Counted from the first letter of the stretch, positions 1 to 7,003 are shown. The stretch is DNA of 10,499 bases from an uncultured Verrucomicrobiota bacterium (GCA_946482165.1 CAMLQS010000167.1:1-10499); one strand, 5' to 3'. Notes: generated by a model not told the origin, from the letters alone. Made by a program: numbers and translations.

Positions 1-24
1 TCCTCTCCCTCCCGGAAATTCCCC

Positions 25-55
25 AAGCCGCCCCCTCCCCGGGGCGGCTTTTTTT
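25..55 (+). terminator. Rho-independent terminator of an upstream plus-strand gene
   Basis: A perfect 10-bp stem (AAGCCGCCCC at 25-34 pairs with GGGGCGGCTT at 41-50) encloses a 6-nt loop and runs into a tract of seven T on the plus strand (49-55). This is a textbook intrinsic terminator for transcription moving left to right. No gene in this window feeds it, so it must end a gene whose coding part lies left of position 1. On the minus strand the hairpin is not followed by a U tract, so at best it stops the convergent kinase operon weakly. Confidence 0.9.
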
Positions 56-93
56 GATTGGCACATGTCCGGTCCCGCGCCCCGGTCGGATCG

Positions 94-119
94 GACTCCG
101 CCGGTATAACCGCGGAGTC
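94..119. other. Inverted repeat downstream of the sugar kinase operon
   Basis: GACTCCGC at 94-101 and GCGGAGTC at 112-119 form a perfect 8-bp stem around a 10-nt centre that can itself pair partly (GGT with ACC). It lies about 40 bp past the stop codon of the minus-strand kinase gene, so it may stabilise or end that mRNA, but no U tract follows in either direction. The rest of 56-157 shows no gene or other recognisable site. Confidence 0.35.
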
Positions 120-157
120 TGGGTTCAATCGCTTCGAATCAAAGGCTGCGTTTTTCT

Positions 158-1285
158 TCAGCTCCAATTGGCGAGGAACCGCTCAAGGTCGTCGAGGGAG
201 GGACTCCGGGCGGTGCGAACGTAGTGGCCGCTGGTGCAGACCCCGAGCGTAAGCGAGGCCTCGGCGTCGAGGCCAAGCAGGCGGCCTTGGCAAAATCCGC
301 CGTTAAAATGATCTCCCGCGCCAGTGGTGATAAGGGGACTTTCGCAGTAGGGGCCCGGCACCCAGGCGGTGCCGGCGTTCGTGGCGCAGGCGGCCGATTC
401 GCGCGGGTGGATGACGACCACGCCCAAGGCGAGTTTCTCACGGATCGCGACGCAGGCGGCGCGCAACGAAGTCTCGTCCGCTCCCGGAGGGGCGATGCCC
501 AGCACGTCGGCGACCTGTTGTGCTTCCTTCAGATTGAGCCCCAGCGTGACTTCGCCGAACGCGCCAAAACGCGAGATGAGGTCGAGTGCTTCGCGCAGAT
601 CCGCCCGGGGGCGCTTTTCGGGATCGGCGAGATCGAAGAAAAACGCGCGAGGACCGCCGCCCGGCGGCCGTGGAGCGAGCCCCGGCAAGACTTGGGCGAG
701 CATATCGCGGAAAATGCCCGTCATGTTCGGGATCATCGTCCAGTTGACCAGCGCCACCAAATCGGCCGCTTCCAATTCGGCGCGAAAACGGGACGCGCCC
801 ACGACTTCCTCGATGAGGCCGAGCGTGATCGAGTCCAGGCTGCGCAACTGGCCGAGCATGAGTTTGCCATCGCCAAACTCGACGGCGAGCGTGCTGCCGG
901 GCGCGCACAGGGAGAAAAGCTCGGCCTTGGCGGCAAAGTCCTGAAAGGCGGAGTGAATGGCAGGCCGGCCGAGCGCGCCGACATAGGTCACCCGGGTGCC
1001 TCCGGCGAGAAGCGCGGCGGCCATGAGCGGACCATTGCCACCGAGTTTTTCCATCACCGGATAGAGCTCGAGATTGGCGCTTTTGCCGGCGGCCCCGGCC
1101 ACGCGAGCGGCAAATTCCGGTATGGTCGCGATCGGCGTGAAGGCATCGCCTTGGCCCGTCCGGGTGGCCACGGGCCTAACTATCGTGTCGACGAAACCGT
1201 CAAACCCGAGAAGCGCCCGGCGGGCGGTGGCCTGGGCGCGGGAAGCGCGGAGGGCGTGCAGGGTATGGGTCTTGAAAAAGCTCAT
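158..1285 (-). CDS. PfkB-family carbohydrate kinase (substrate unknown)
   Basis: A 375-residue cytoplasmic protein of the PfkB/ribokinase fold, expected to transfer phosphate from ATP to a sugar hydroxyl. Seen in the sequence: an N-terminal GFDGFVD block (residues 27-33), the glycine-rich LGGNGPLMAAAL segment (81-92) typical of the substrate-binding side, and near the C-terminus TTGAGDHFNGGF (320-331). The last matches PfkB signature 2, with Asp325 as the expected catalytic base. The first residue of that signature, usually Asp, is Ile319, and His follows GAGD where Ala or Ser is common. At 375 residues it is longer than the usual 300-330. The ATG at 1285 was chosen because the family homology begins just after it; the open frame extends much further upstream, but only as a shadow inside the galactosidase gene. 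It is the last gene of the operon, 23 bp after the galactosidase stop. The family is confident; the sugar substrate (fructose, tagatose, ribose or another) cannot be read from sequence. Confidence 0.88.
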   Translation of the reverse strand: MSFFKTHTLHALRASRAQATARRALLGFDGFVDTIVRPVATRTGQGDAFTPIATIPEFAARVAGAAGKSANLELYPVMEKLGGNGPLMAAALLAGGTRVTYVGALGRPAIHSAFQDFAAKAELFSLCAPGSTLAVEFGDGKLMLGQLRSLDSITLGLIEEVVGASRFRAELEAADLVALVNWTMIPNMTGIFRDMLAQVLPGLAPRPPGGGPRAFFFDLADPEKRPRADLREALDLISRFGAFGEVTLGLNLKEAQQVADVLGIAPPGADETSLRAACVAIREKLALGVVVIHPRESAACATNAGTAWVPGPYCESPLITTGAGDHFNGGFCQGRLLGLDAEASLTLGVCTSGHYVRTARSPSLDDLERFLANWS

Positions 1286-1308
1286 GATGGTGGCGGCGCG
1301 ACGTTCGC

Positions 1309-3480
1309 TTAGGCGCGAATCAGATGGGTGACGTTCCCAGAGAAGTCGCCGCCCACGGACAAGACAAGGCCGCCATCGGTGAGTTGCGGAGGTCTCGCCG
1401 CCAGCTCCCCGAAGTGGCCGGCAACGCGCCAGGCGCCCGCCGGGACGGGGACGGAAATCTGTCGAGGGGCGTCTTGGAAAGCGTGCGTCACAATCAAGGC
1501 CTCGCGACCGTCGGCCGCCAGCCGGACCATCGATTGCCAGCCGCGCGGGTGGCGCCAGCTCTCGCCTAGCCGGCGATGAAGGCGGCTCGTGCCGTGTTTG
1601 ATGATCGGGGCCGCTTGCCCGTAGAGTCTCTGTGCGTCGAGCGCGGTCTTCCACTGCGCGGGTGAAAGCGCGGCGACGTCTCCGGAGAGGCACATGCGTC
1701 CGAGGAAGGTCGCGGCGAGGCTGTAGACGAGCCGGCGTTCGGAATCCGTCGGCTTGAGCACGGCCCAGATCTGGCTCTGACGCGGGAGCATCAGGCGGTG
1801 GAGGTTGGCGGCGATGATCGGGATCTCCACGAGTTCGTGCGCGTCGGAGAAGGACGACATGGCGGTGCGCGCGAGCATCGACGGCTCGAGGCGGTGGCCG
1901 CCGGAGGAGCAGTTTTCGACGACCAGCTCCGGGAGGCGCGCGCGGATGCGGTCGAGAAAGCGGTAGGTGGCGATCACCTGGCGGCGCAGGCCCTCGCCGA
2001 GAGAGGCGCCGTCGGGCGTCTCGTTGCCGAGGCCGAGGGTCTCGTTGTAGTCGATTTTTAAATACCCGAAGCCGCCGCATTCGAGGCGGTCGATCACCTT
2101 GTTCTCCAGGTAGGAGAATGCCCAGGGGTCGGAGAGGTCCCAGAAGCGGCGGTGGCGGACGGTGACGGGGAGGCCGTCGCGCTTGAGCATGTGGTCGGCG
2201 AGGGAAAATGCGGTCGAGGTGTCGCCGACCGTCTCCATCTCGAACCAGAGGCCGGGGACGAGGCCGCGCTCGCGGATGGCGGCGGCCGCGGCCTCGATGC
2301 CTTGCGGGAAAAGCTTCGCGCTGGGGATCCAGTCGCCGTGGCCGCTGCCCCAGTCGCCGCCGTCGGGCTTATACCAGCCGGCGTCGATGACGAGCGTGCT
2401 CGCCGGGGAACCGCTCAGCCGGTCGGCGAGGGCGACGAGTTTTTCGTGGGAGGGGTCGCCCCAGGTGGTGCACCACTCGTTGAAGATGATCGGGAGGGAG
2501 TGTTCGCGCGCGGGGTGGGTGTCGGCGGCGCGGTGTTGGAGCGCGGTGAGGCGGTCGCAGGCGGCGTCGAGGTCGCCGACGACGCAGGCGAGCGCGGCGG
2601 GCGGGGCGTCGAGGCGTTCGCCCGGGGCGAGCGTGGCCGTCCAGTGGCCGAACTCGCGGTCGGCGAGTCCGCCGGAGAGGCAGACGTCGTCGTTTTGGCG
2701 GGCGACCTCCATCTGCCAGGAGCCGGCCCAGGCGAGCTGGGCGGCCCAGACGACGCCGGCCTCGGTGTCCTCGAGCGCGACGAAGGGGAACCAGCGGCGC
2801 ACGGGCATGGTGCCGACCTGGCCGAAGCGCTCGCTGAAGAGGCCGGCGCCGGACCAGGAGCGTTCGAGATGCAGTTGTTCTATCGATTCGGCTACATGGC
2901 GGCCCTCGGCGCTCCAGGCGGAGCGGAAGCGGTGGACGCGGAGGCGCCCGGGAGCGTCGGCGACGGCGAAGGGCGTGAGGCCGCCGAGGGAAAAGCTGGT
3001 GAGAAGCTCGAGCGTGACGGGCTTGCGGCCGTCGTTGACGAAGGCGGATTCGACGGCGATCGCGGCGTCGCCCTCGTGCCAGGAGAGGCGGTGTTCGAGG
3101 CGGTGGCCGCGGGCGGCGTCGGCGAGGAGGGTGAGGACCTGGTGACGGTCGCCGCTGCGGGAGTGGGTCTGGTCGACGAGGCGGAAGTCGGCGTTGGCGG
3201 GCGCGGAGCGGAGGGTGTGGCCCTGGGCGAAGGCGCCCGGGTAGCTGTCTCCCACGCGTTTCACATGCACGAGCGGATCGGGCACGGTGGCGAGGGGCGG
3301 CACGGGCTCGGGGCCGGAGTCGATGTAGAACTCGCCGGCGAGGGTGGCGCGGCGGTCGACGAGGTCCGCGAGCTTGGAGCTTGGGAGAAGCTGGAGCGTG
3401 ACGGCGCCGGTGGCGGGATCGTGGAGGTAGCGGACGAGCGTGTCGGCCACCGTCCAGGTGGAGAGAACGGACAAGGGCAT
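1309..3480 (-). CDS. Alpha-galactosidase-like glycoside hydrolase, family GH36 (clan GH-D)
   Basis: A 723-residue retaining glycoside hydrolase, the usual size for GH36. An N-terminal beta-sandwich (about 1-320) precedes a TIM barrel (about 330-625) and a small C-terminal beta domain. Visible motifs: NEWCTTWGDP (334-343), IDAGWY (365-370), GDWIPS followed by FPQGI (382-395), GLWFEME (410-416), YLKIDYN (473-479) with Asp477 as the expected nucleophile, ENCSSGGHR (522-530), SSFSD (542-546) with Asp546 as the likely acid/base, and CLSGD (597-601). No signal peptide is visible, so it should act in the cytoplasm on imported oligosaccharides. The canonical DDGW sugar-recognition motif reads DAGW here, with Ala367 in place of the second Asp, so specificity for galactose rather than a related sugar is not certain. 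The ATG at 3480 lies 26 bp after the transporter stop, with a pyrimidine-rich leader and no Shine-Dalgarno. Fold and clan are near certain; substrate is inferred. Confidence 0.93.
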   Translation of the reverse strand: MPLSVLSTWTVADTLVRYLHDPATGAVTLQLLPSSKLADLVDRRATLAGEFYIDSGPEPVPPLATVPDPLVHVKRVGDSYPGAFAQGHTLRSAPANADFRLVDQTHSRSGDRHQVLTLLADAARGHRLEHRLSWHEGDAAIAVESAFVNDGRKPVTLELLTSFSLGGLTPFAVADAPGRLRVHRFRSAWSAEGRHVAESIEQLHLERSWSGAGLFSERFGQVGTMPVRRWFPFVALEDTEAGVVWAAQLAWAGSWQMEVARQNDDVCLSGGLADREFGHWTATLAPGERLDAPPAALACVVGDLDAACDRLTALQHRAADTHPAREHSLPIIFNEWCTTWGDPSHEKLVALADRLSGSPASTLVIDAGWYKPDGGDWGSGHGDWIPSAKLFPQGIEAAAAAIRERGLVPGLWFEMETVGDTSTAFSLADHMLKRDGLPVTVRHRRFWDLSDPWAFSYLENKVIDRLECGGFGYLKIDYNETLGLGNETPDGASLGEGLRRQVIATYRFLDRIRARLPELVVENCSSGGHRLEPSMLARTAMSSFSDAHELVEIPIIAANLHRLMLPRQSQIWAVLKPTDSERRLVYSLAATFLGRMCLSGDVAALSPAQWKTALDAQRLYGQAAPIIKHGTSRLHRRLGESWRHPRGWQSMVRLAADGREALIVTHAFQDAPRQISVPVPAGAWRVAGHFGELAARPPQLTDGGLVLSVGGDFSGNVTHLIRA

Positions 3481-3506
3481 GGAAAGGCGCGGGAGGGGGG
3501 CGTCGT

Positions 3507-5060
3507 TCAGGCGGCGGGCGCGGCCGTCTCGACATGATCGCCCGCTTTGGAGGCGGGCGAGGACGCGGCCTGGTGGCGCTCGTCGAGCCGTCTGCGGACC
3601 TCGGTCATCATCGCCTCGGTGAGCGGAAAGCGCAGCGCGAGGAAGAAGTAGCCGGCGGTGAAGACGATGTTGGGAATGACGGCGAGCCAGAATAGACGGC
3701 GCAGGACTTCGGGGGGCTGGCTGGCGATCTTGGTGTCGAGGCCCGACCAGGTGATGAGGTAGCCCACAAGCAGGGCGCAAAGGGAGATCTCGATCTTTTG
3801 CACGAAGCCCATGACGGCGGTGAAGAGGCCCTCGCGGCGGTGGCCGGTCTCGAGTTCGTCCACGTCGCAGATGTCGGGCATGACGGCCTGCGAGATCGTG
3901 TTGCTGATGGAGATGAGAGTGATGGTGAGCAGCGCCGGGAGGAGCATCCAGCGGGGGTGCTCGGGGGAGTAGGCGAAAGGCGTGATGATCGCGGCGGCGA
4001 GGCTGCCGCTGGCGCCGAGGATGATGCCTCCCTTCTTGCCGATCCAGCGGCTGATGGGTTTGATCAACGGCAGCATGGCGAAGCCCCACGCGATGCCGAC
4101 GGTGCCGCCGACGCCGGTGATGCTGAAGGCGAGACTCTTGTCGCCCAGGCAAACGTAGTAGACGCCCACGAAAACAAGGATGCCGCCGCCCGCGCGCTCG
4201 CCGAGCGTCTGGCAGAGCTTCATGAGGAGAAGGTTGAGGAAGGGCTTGTTGCGGATCGTGGCCTTGATGGCGGGCAACATGGGCACGTGCTCGCGCTTGG
4301 GGTTGGCGTCGCTGAAACGCTCCTTGCAGACGATGACGGCGGTGAGCGCGGAGGCGATCGCAACGAGGCCGGCGAAGGAGGCGATCCAGCGGATGCCGTT
4401 GATCTCGTTGGTGGGGGCGCCGGCCACGCTGACGAAGGCGCGGCGGAAAACCTGCGAAAAGGCATCCCAGTCAAGACCGGCGGCCACGAAATCCTGCAAC
4501 GTGGCGACGACGCCGCGCTCGAACATCGGACGGAGGGCGAACCAGTAGGCCCAGCTGTTTCCGAGCAGGACGATGCCCAAGAAGAAGCTGCCGATGGCCG
4601 AGACCTTGGACCGCTCGTGGTAGTCGTCGGTGAGCTCGTAGCCGATGGCGTTCCACGACATCGAGTAGAGGCCCCAGGAGCAGTAGAAGAGCGTGCCGAC
4701 GACGAAGAGATAGACGAGTTGCGCGGTGGAGCTCCAGGACCGGTCGGCCCACCAGAGGGCGGCGAGGCAAATGGCGGCGAGGAGAGAGCCGACGACCAGG
4801 AAGGGTTTGCGGCGGCCCCAGCGGGTGTGAGTGTTGTCGGAGATGTGGCCGAGGATGGGGTCGGTGATGCCGTCGATGAGGCGGGGCAGCATGATGGCCC
4901 AGCTCACGAGGGCGGCGTTGAGCGCGAAGCCGATGGTGAAGATGTTGGTCGCCTGGCCGTAGGTGCAGATGAGGATGTGGTTGGCGACGGCGCCCACTCC
5001 CCAGGCCCAGATCTGGCGGGAGGGGGCGGTGTAGGGTTTGCGGACGGAAGGGGCGCTCAT
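3507..5060 (-). CDS. GPH-family (MelB-type) sugar:cation symporter
   Basis: A 517-residue inner-membrane protein of the major facilitator superfamily, glycoside-pentoside-hexuronide group, expected to import a glycoside or oligosaccharide with Na+ or H+. The family signatures are clear: DGITDPILG (63-71) followed by SDNTHTRWGRRKPF (74-87) in the helix 2 to loop 2-3 region, and PDICDVDELETGHRREG (395-411) in the C-terminal half. Asp63 and Asp67 occupy the positions of MelB Asp55 and Asp59, which bind the coupling cation, and Lys422 lies where MelB has its functional lysine in helix 11. Multiple hydrophobic segments fit 12 membrane helices. A polar stretch of about 45 residues (178-222), between predicted helices 5 and 6, is longer than in MelB. 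The C-terminal 30 residues are polar and Ala-rich. It is the first gene of the three-gene operon, starting from the divergent control region opposite the beta-xylosidase. Substrate is inferred from context as the oligosaccharide cut by its neighbours. Confidence 0.93.
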   Translation of the reverse strand: MSAPSVRKPYTAPSRQIWAWGVGAVANHILICTYGQATNIFTIGFALNAALVSWAIMLPRLIDGITDPILGHISDNTHTRWGRRKPFLVVGSLLAAICLAALWWADRSWSSTAQLVYLFVVGTLFYCSWGLYSMSWNAIGYELTDDYHERSKVSAIGSFFLGIVLLGNSWAYWFALRPMFERGVVATLQDFVAAGLDWDAFSQVFRRAFVSVAGAPTNEINGIRWIASFAGLVAIASALTAVIVCKERFSDANPKREHVPMLPAIKATIRNKPFLNLLLMKLCQTLGERAGGGILVFVGVYYVCLGDKSLAFSITGVGGTVGIAWGFAMLPLIKPISRWIGKKGGIILGASGSLAAAIITPFAYSPEHPRWMLLPALLTITLISISNTISQAVMPDICDVDELETGHRREGLFTAVMGFVQKIEISLCALLVGYLITWSGLDTKIASQPPEVLRRLFWLAVIPNIVFTAGYFFLALRFPLTEAMMTEVRRRLDERHQAASSPASKAGDHVETAAPAA

Positions 5061-5144
5061 GAAAAGGGTAGGGTGGGCGACGGCGAGACGGAGGACGGCA
5101 TCCGAGGGTGACGCTGGGCGGAGGGGGGTAAACCGCCAGCTGGG

Positions 5145-5212
5145 TTTCCCTGTTAAGCTATCTTGGCCGGCCGGGCGACATAAGGCGTCGCGCTACTCTG
5201 TTAACAGGGAAA
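5145..5212. promoter_or_regulatory. Paired operator-like inverted repeat in the divergent control region
   Basis: TTTCCCTGTTAA at 5145-5156 and its exact reverse complement TTAACAGGGAAA at 5201-5212 flank 44 bp. The right copy is also part of a local palindrome, CTGTTAACAG (5198-5207); the left copy reads CTGTTAAGCT (5150-5159). The two centres are 48 bp apart. The pair sits between the divergent symporter and beta-xylosidase genes, the only sizeable non-coding gap there (5061-5272), which fits a repressor or activator binding two sites to control both directions. LacI-type regulators commonly use such palindromes, and one is encoded 3 kb away, but the link is inference. I could not pick convincing -35/-10 boxes. 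The remaining parts of the gap show nothing else recognisable. Confidence 0.65.
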
Positions 5213-5272
5213 TCGCATGGGGCTTTGCAACGCCCGGGAGCTGGCCAGAGTTTTGCACCTCCCTCGACACGC

Positions 5273-6937
5273 ATGCTCTCGTCCGGCGCCACTCAGCCCA
5301 ACCCGCTCCGCAACCCCGTCTTGCGCGGCTTTCGTCCCGATCCCTCCATCTGTCGGGTCGGCGACGACTACTATCTGGCCACCTCGACCTTCGAGTGGTT
5401 TCCCGGCGTGATGCTGCACCATTCGCGCGACTTGGCGAACTGGCGTCCGGTCGGTCACGCGCTCACGCGCCGTTCTCAGCTCGATCTGCGCGGGGTGGGC
5501 TGTTCCGCCGGTTCCTGGGCGCCGTCTCTGAGCCACGCGGACGGACGGTTTTGGCTGATCTACACGAACGTCGTCACGACCGGGATGGGCCGGCCCTTCA
5601 AGGATCCGCACGTCTTCCTCGTGACGGCGGAGCGGATCGAGGGGCCCTGGTCCGAGCCGGTGAAGCTGGACTCGATCGGCTTCGATCCCTCGCTGTTTCA
5701 CGACGACGACGGGCGAAAGTGGCTCTGCAACATGCAATGGGATTTTCGCCCCGGCCGGCATCGCTTCGCCGGAATCGTCGTGCAGGAGTTCGACCCGTCG
5801 GCGGGCCTCCTTGTCGGCCCGGTGCACGAGCTCCTGCGCAAGGAGAACATCCTCTGCGAGGGGCCGAACATGTATAAGGCGAACGGATACTACTACCTGA
5901 TGCTGGCCGAGGGGGGGACGGGTTGGAACCACGGTATCTCGATGGCGCGTTCGCGCTCGCTGACCGGGCCCTACGAACTCGATCCGGAGGAGGCGGTGCT
6001 GACCACGCGCCACGCGCCGGACCATCCGCTGCAAAAGGCCGGCCATGGCGAGCTCGTGCGGACGCCCGCGGGCGAGTGGTGGCTGGCGCACCTCTGCAGT
6101 CGTCCCTTGCGCACCGGCGCGGCGGCCAACGCCGGATCGCCCGACAAGACCGCGAGCGCGGCGGCGCACGCCGGCGACCGCTGCGTGCTCGGGCGCGAGA
6201 CGGCGTTGCAACGCGTGGCGTGGTCCGCGGACGGCTGGCTGCGGCTCGCGCACGGCGGCGTGTTGCCCGCGGTGGAGCTGCCGGCGCCCGCCGGACTGGC
6301 CCCGCATCCGTGGGCGGAGCCGCCGGCGCGCACCGAGTTTTCGGGCGCGGCCTCGCTCGATCCGCGCTGGCAGTCGCTGCGACGTCCGGTGGATGAGAGC
6401 TGGGTATCGTTTTCCGCGCGGCCGGGCTGGCTGAGGCTGGCGGGCGGCGAGTCGCCGCATTCGCTGCACGAGCAGAGCCTGCTGGCGCGGCGACTGGAAA
6501 GTTTTCGCTCGGTGGCCACGACGCGGGTCGAGTTCGCGCCGACGCGTTTCACCCAGTTCGCGGGGCTCGTGTTCTGGTATGACATTCGGACGAACTACGC
6601 GCTCAACATCACCCACGACGAGAAGCTGGGACGCGTGGTCGCGGTGCAGTTGAGCGACGACCTCGCCTACGCGGAGCCGCCCGAGGCGCGGCTGCCGATC
6701 GGCGACTGGCCGGAGGGGGTGTGGCTGCGCGCGGAGATCGCCGAGGCGGAGCTGCGGTTTTTCGCATCGCCCGACGGGCTCGAATGGACGCAGGTGGGCG
6801 GAGTTTTCGACGCGAGCAAAGTGTCCGACGACTACGGCTCCGCGTTGCACTTCACCGGCGCGATGATCGGCATCGCGTGCCGCGACGCGGCCGGACAGCG
6901 GGCGGTAGCGGACTTCGAGTTTTTCGAGCTGCGCTGA
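5273..6937 (+). CDS. Beta-xylosidase-like glycoside hydrolase, family GH43 (subfamily 11 type)
   Basis: A 554-residue inverting glycoside hydrolase, the usual size of XynB-type GH43 beta-xylosidases, which release xylose from the non-reducing end of xylo-oligosaccharides. The N-terminal five-bladed propeller (about 12-330) carries NPVLRGFRPDPS (14-25) with Asp23 as general base, RVGDDYYLATSTFEWFPGV (28-46), GFDPS (136-140) with Asp138 as the pKa modulator, LCEGPN (194-199) with Glu196 as general acid, and GHG (257-259) with the conserved metal-binding His. A concanavalin A-like beta-sandwich follows (about 355-552). No signal peptide is seen, so the enzyme is probably cytoplasmic. An Ala/Gly-rich stretch (about 281-302) is inserted between the conserved SRPL and RCVLGRETA blocks. 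The ATG at 5273 is preferred; an in-frame TTG at 5225 would add 16 residues that resemble nothing in the family. Bifunctional xylosidase/arabinofuranosidase activity, common in this family, is possible. It is transcribed divergently from the symporter operon. Confidence 0.92.
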   Translation: MLSSGATQPNPLRNPVLRGFRPDPSICRVGDDYYLATSTFEWFPGVMLHHSRDLANWRPVGHALTRRSQLDLRGVGCSAGSWAPSLSHADGRFWLIYTNVVTTGMGRPFKDPHVFLVTAERIEGPWSEPVKLDSIGFDPSLFHDDDGRKWLCNMQWDFRPGRHRFAGIVVQEFDPSAGLLVGPVHELLRKENILCEGPNMYKANGYYYLMLAEGGTGWNHGISMARSRSLTGPYELDPEEAVLTTRHAPDHPLQKAGHGELVRTPAGEWWLAHLCSRPLRTGAAANAGSPDKTASAAAHAGDRCVLGRETALQRVAWSADGWLRLAHGGVLPAVELPAPAGLAPHPWAEPPARTEFSGAASLDPRWQSLRRPVDESWVSFSARPGWLRLAGGESPHSLHEQSLLARRLESFRSVATTRVEFAPTRFTQFAGLVFWYDIRTNYALNITHDEKLGRVVAVQLSDDLAYAEPPEARLPIGDWPEGVWLRAEIAEAELRFFASPDGLEWTQVGGVFDASKVSDDYGSALHFTGAMIGIACRDAAGQRAVADFEFFELR

Positions 6938-6942
6938 CGCGG

Positions 6943-6994
6943 GACGACGAGCCGAGGCTCGTCGTCGAAAGCGGCGTCGTGCCGCCGCGCTCCA
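6943..6994. repeat. Two-hairpin intergenic repeat, copy 1
   Basis: Just past the beta-xylosidase stop, an 11-bp arm at 6943-6953 (GACGACGAGCC) is followed after two bases by its reverse complement at 6956-6966. A second GC hairpin follows (GCGGC 6971-6975 with GCCGC 6981-6985). Positions 6946-6994 match 9639-9687 at 44 of 49 positions. It lies in a convergent junction (beta-xylosidase plus strand, beta-helix gene minus strand), so it may act as a bidirectional transcript end or RNA-stabilising element. The arrangement resembles REP-type palindromic repeats. There is no U tract. Confidence 0.8.
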
Positions 6995-7003
6995 AAACGG
7001 CGG

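Noticed and set aside
85..140. tRNA-like look of the stretch around GGGTTCAATC
   Set aside because: The 5-bp T stem does not form, there is no matching acceptor stem, and the 94-119 inverted repeat has only a 3-nt inner loop rather than a 7-nt anticodon loop.
1286..2080. In-frame upstream extension of the kinase frame into the galactosidase gene
   Set aside because: The extension is Arg/Pro-rich and overlaps conserved galactosidase coding sequence in another frame. The kinase homology starts after the ATG at 1285.
2152..3537. 461-codon open frame on the plus strand, antisense to the galactosidase gene
   Set aside because: Its product is a low-complexity Gly/Ala/Val/Glu-rich string with no domain, produced by the GC-rich codon use of the real minus-strand gene, which has full GH36 motifs.
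3798..5111. 437-codon open frame on the plus strand, antisense to the symporter gene
   Set aside because: Gly/Asp/Glu/Ala-rich composition with no motif. The opposite strand encodes a complete GPH transporter.
5160..5196. Possible sigma-70 promoter boxes between the two operator copies
   Set aside because: No pair of -35 and -10 hexamers with acceptable sequence and 16-18 bp spacing could be found on either strand.
5201..6850. 549-codon open frame on the minus strand, antisense to the GH43 gene
   Set aside because: Arg/Pro/His-rich shadow without recognisable domains, while the plus strand has all three GH43 catalytic motifs.
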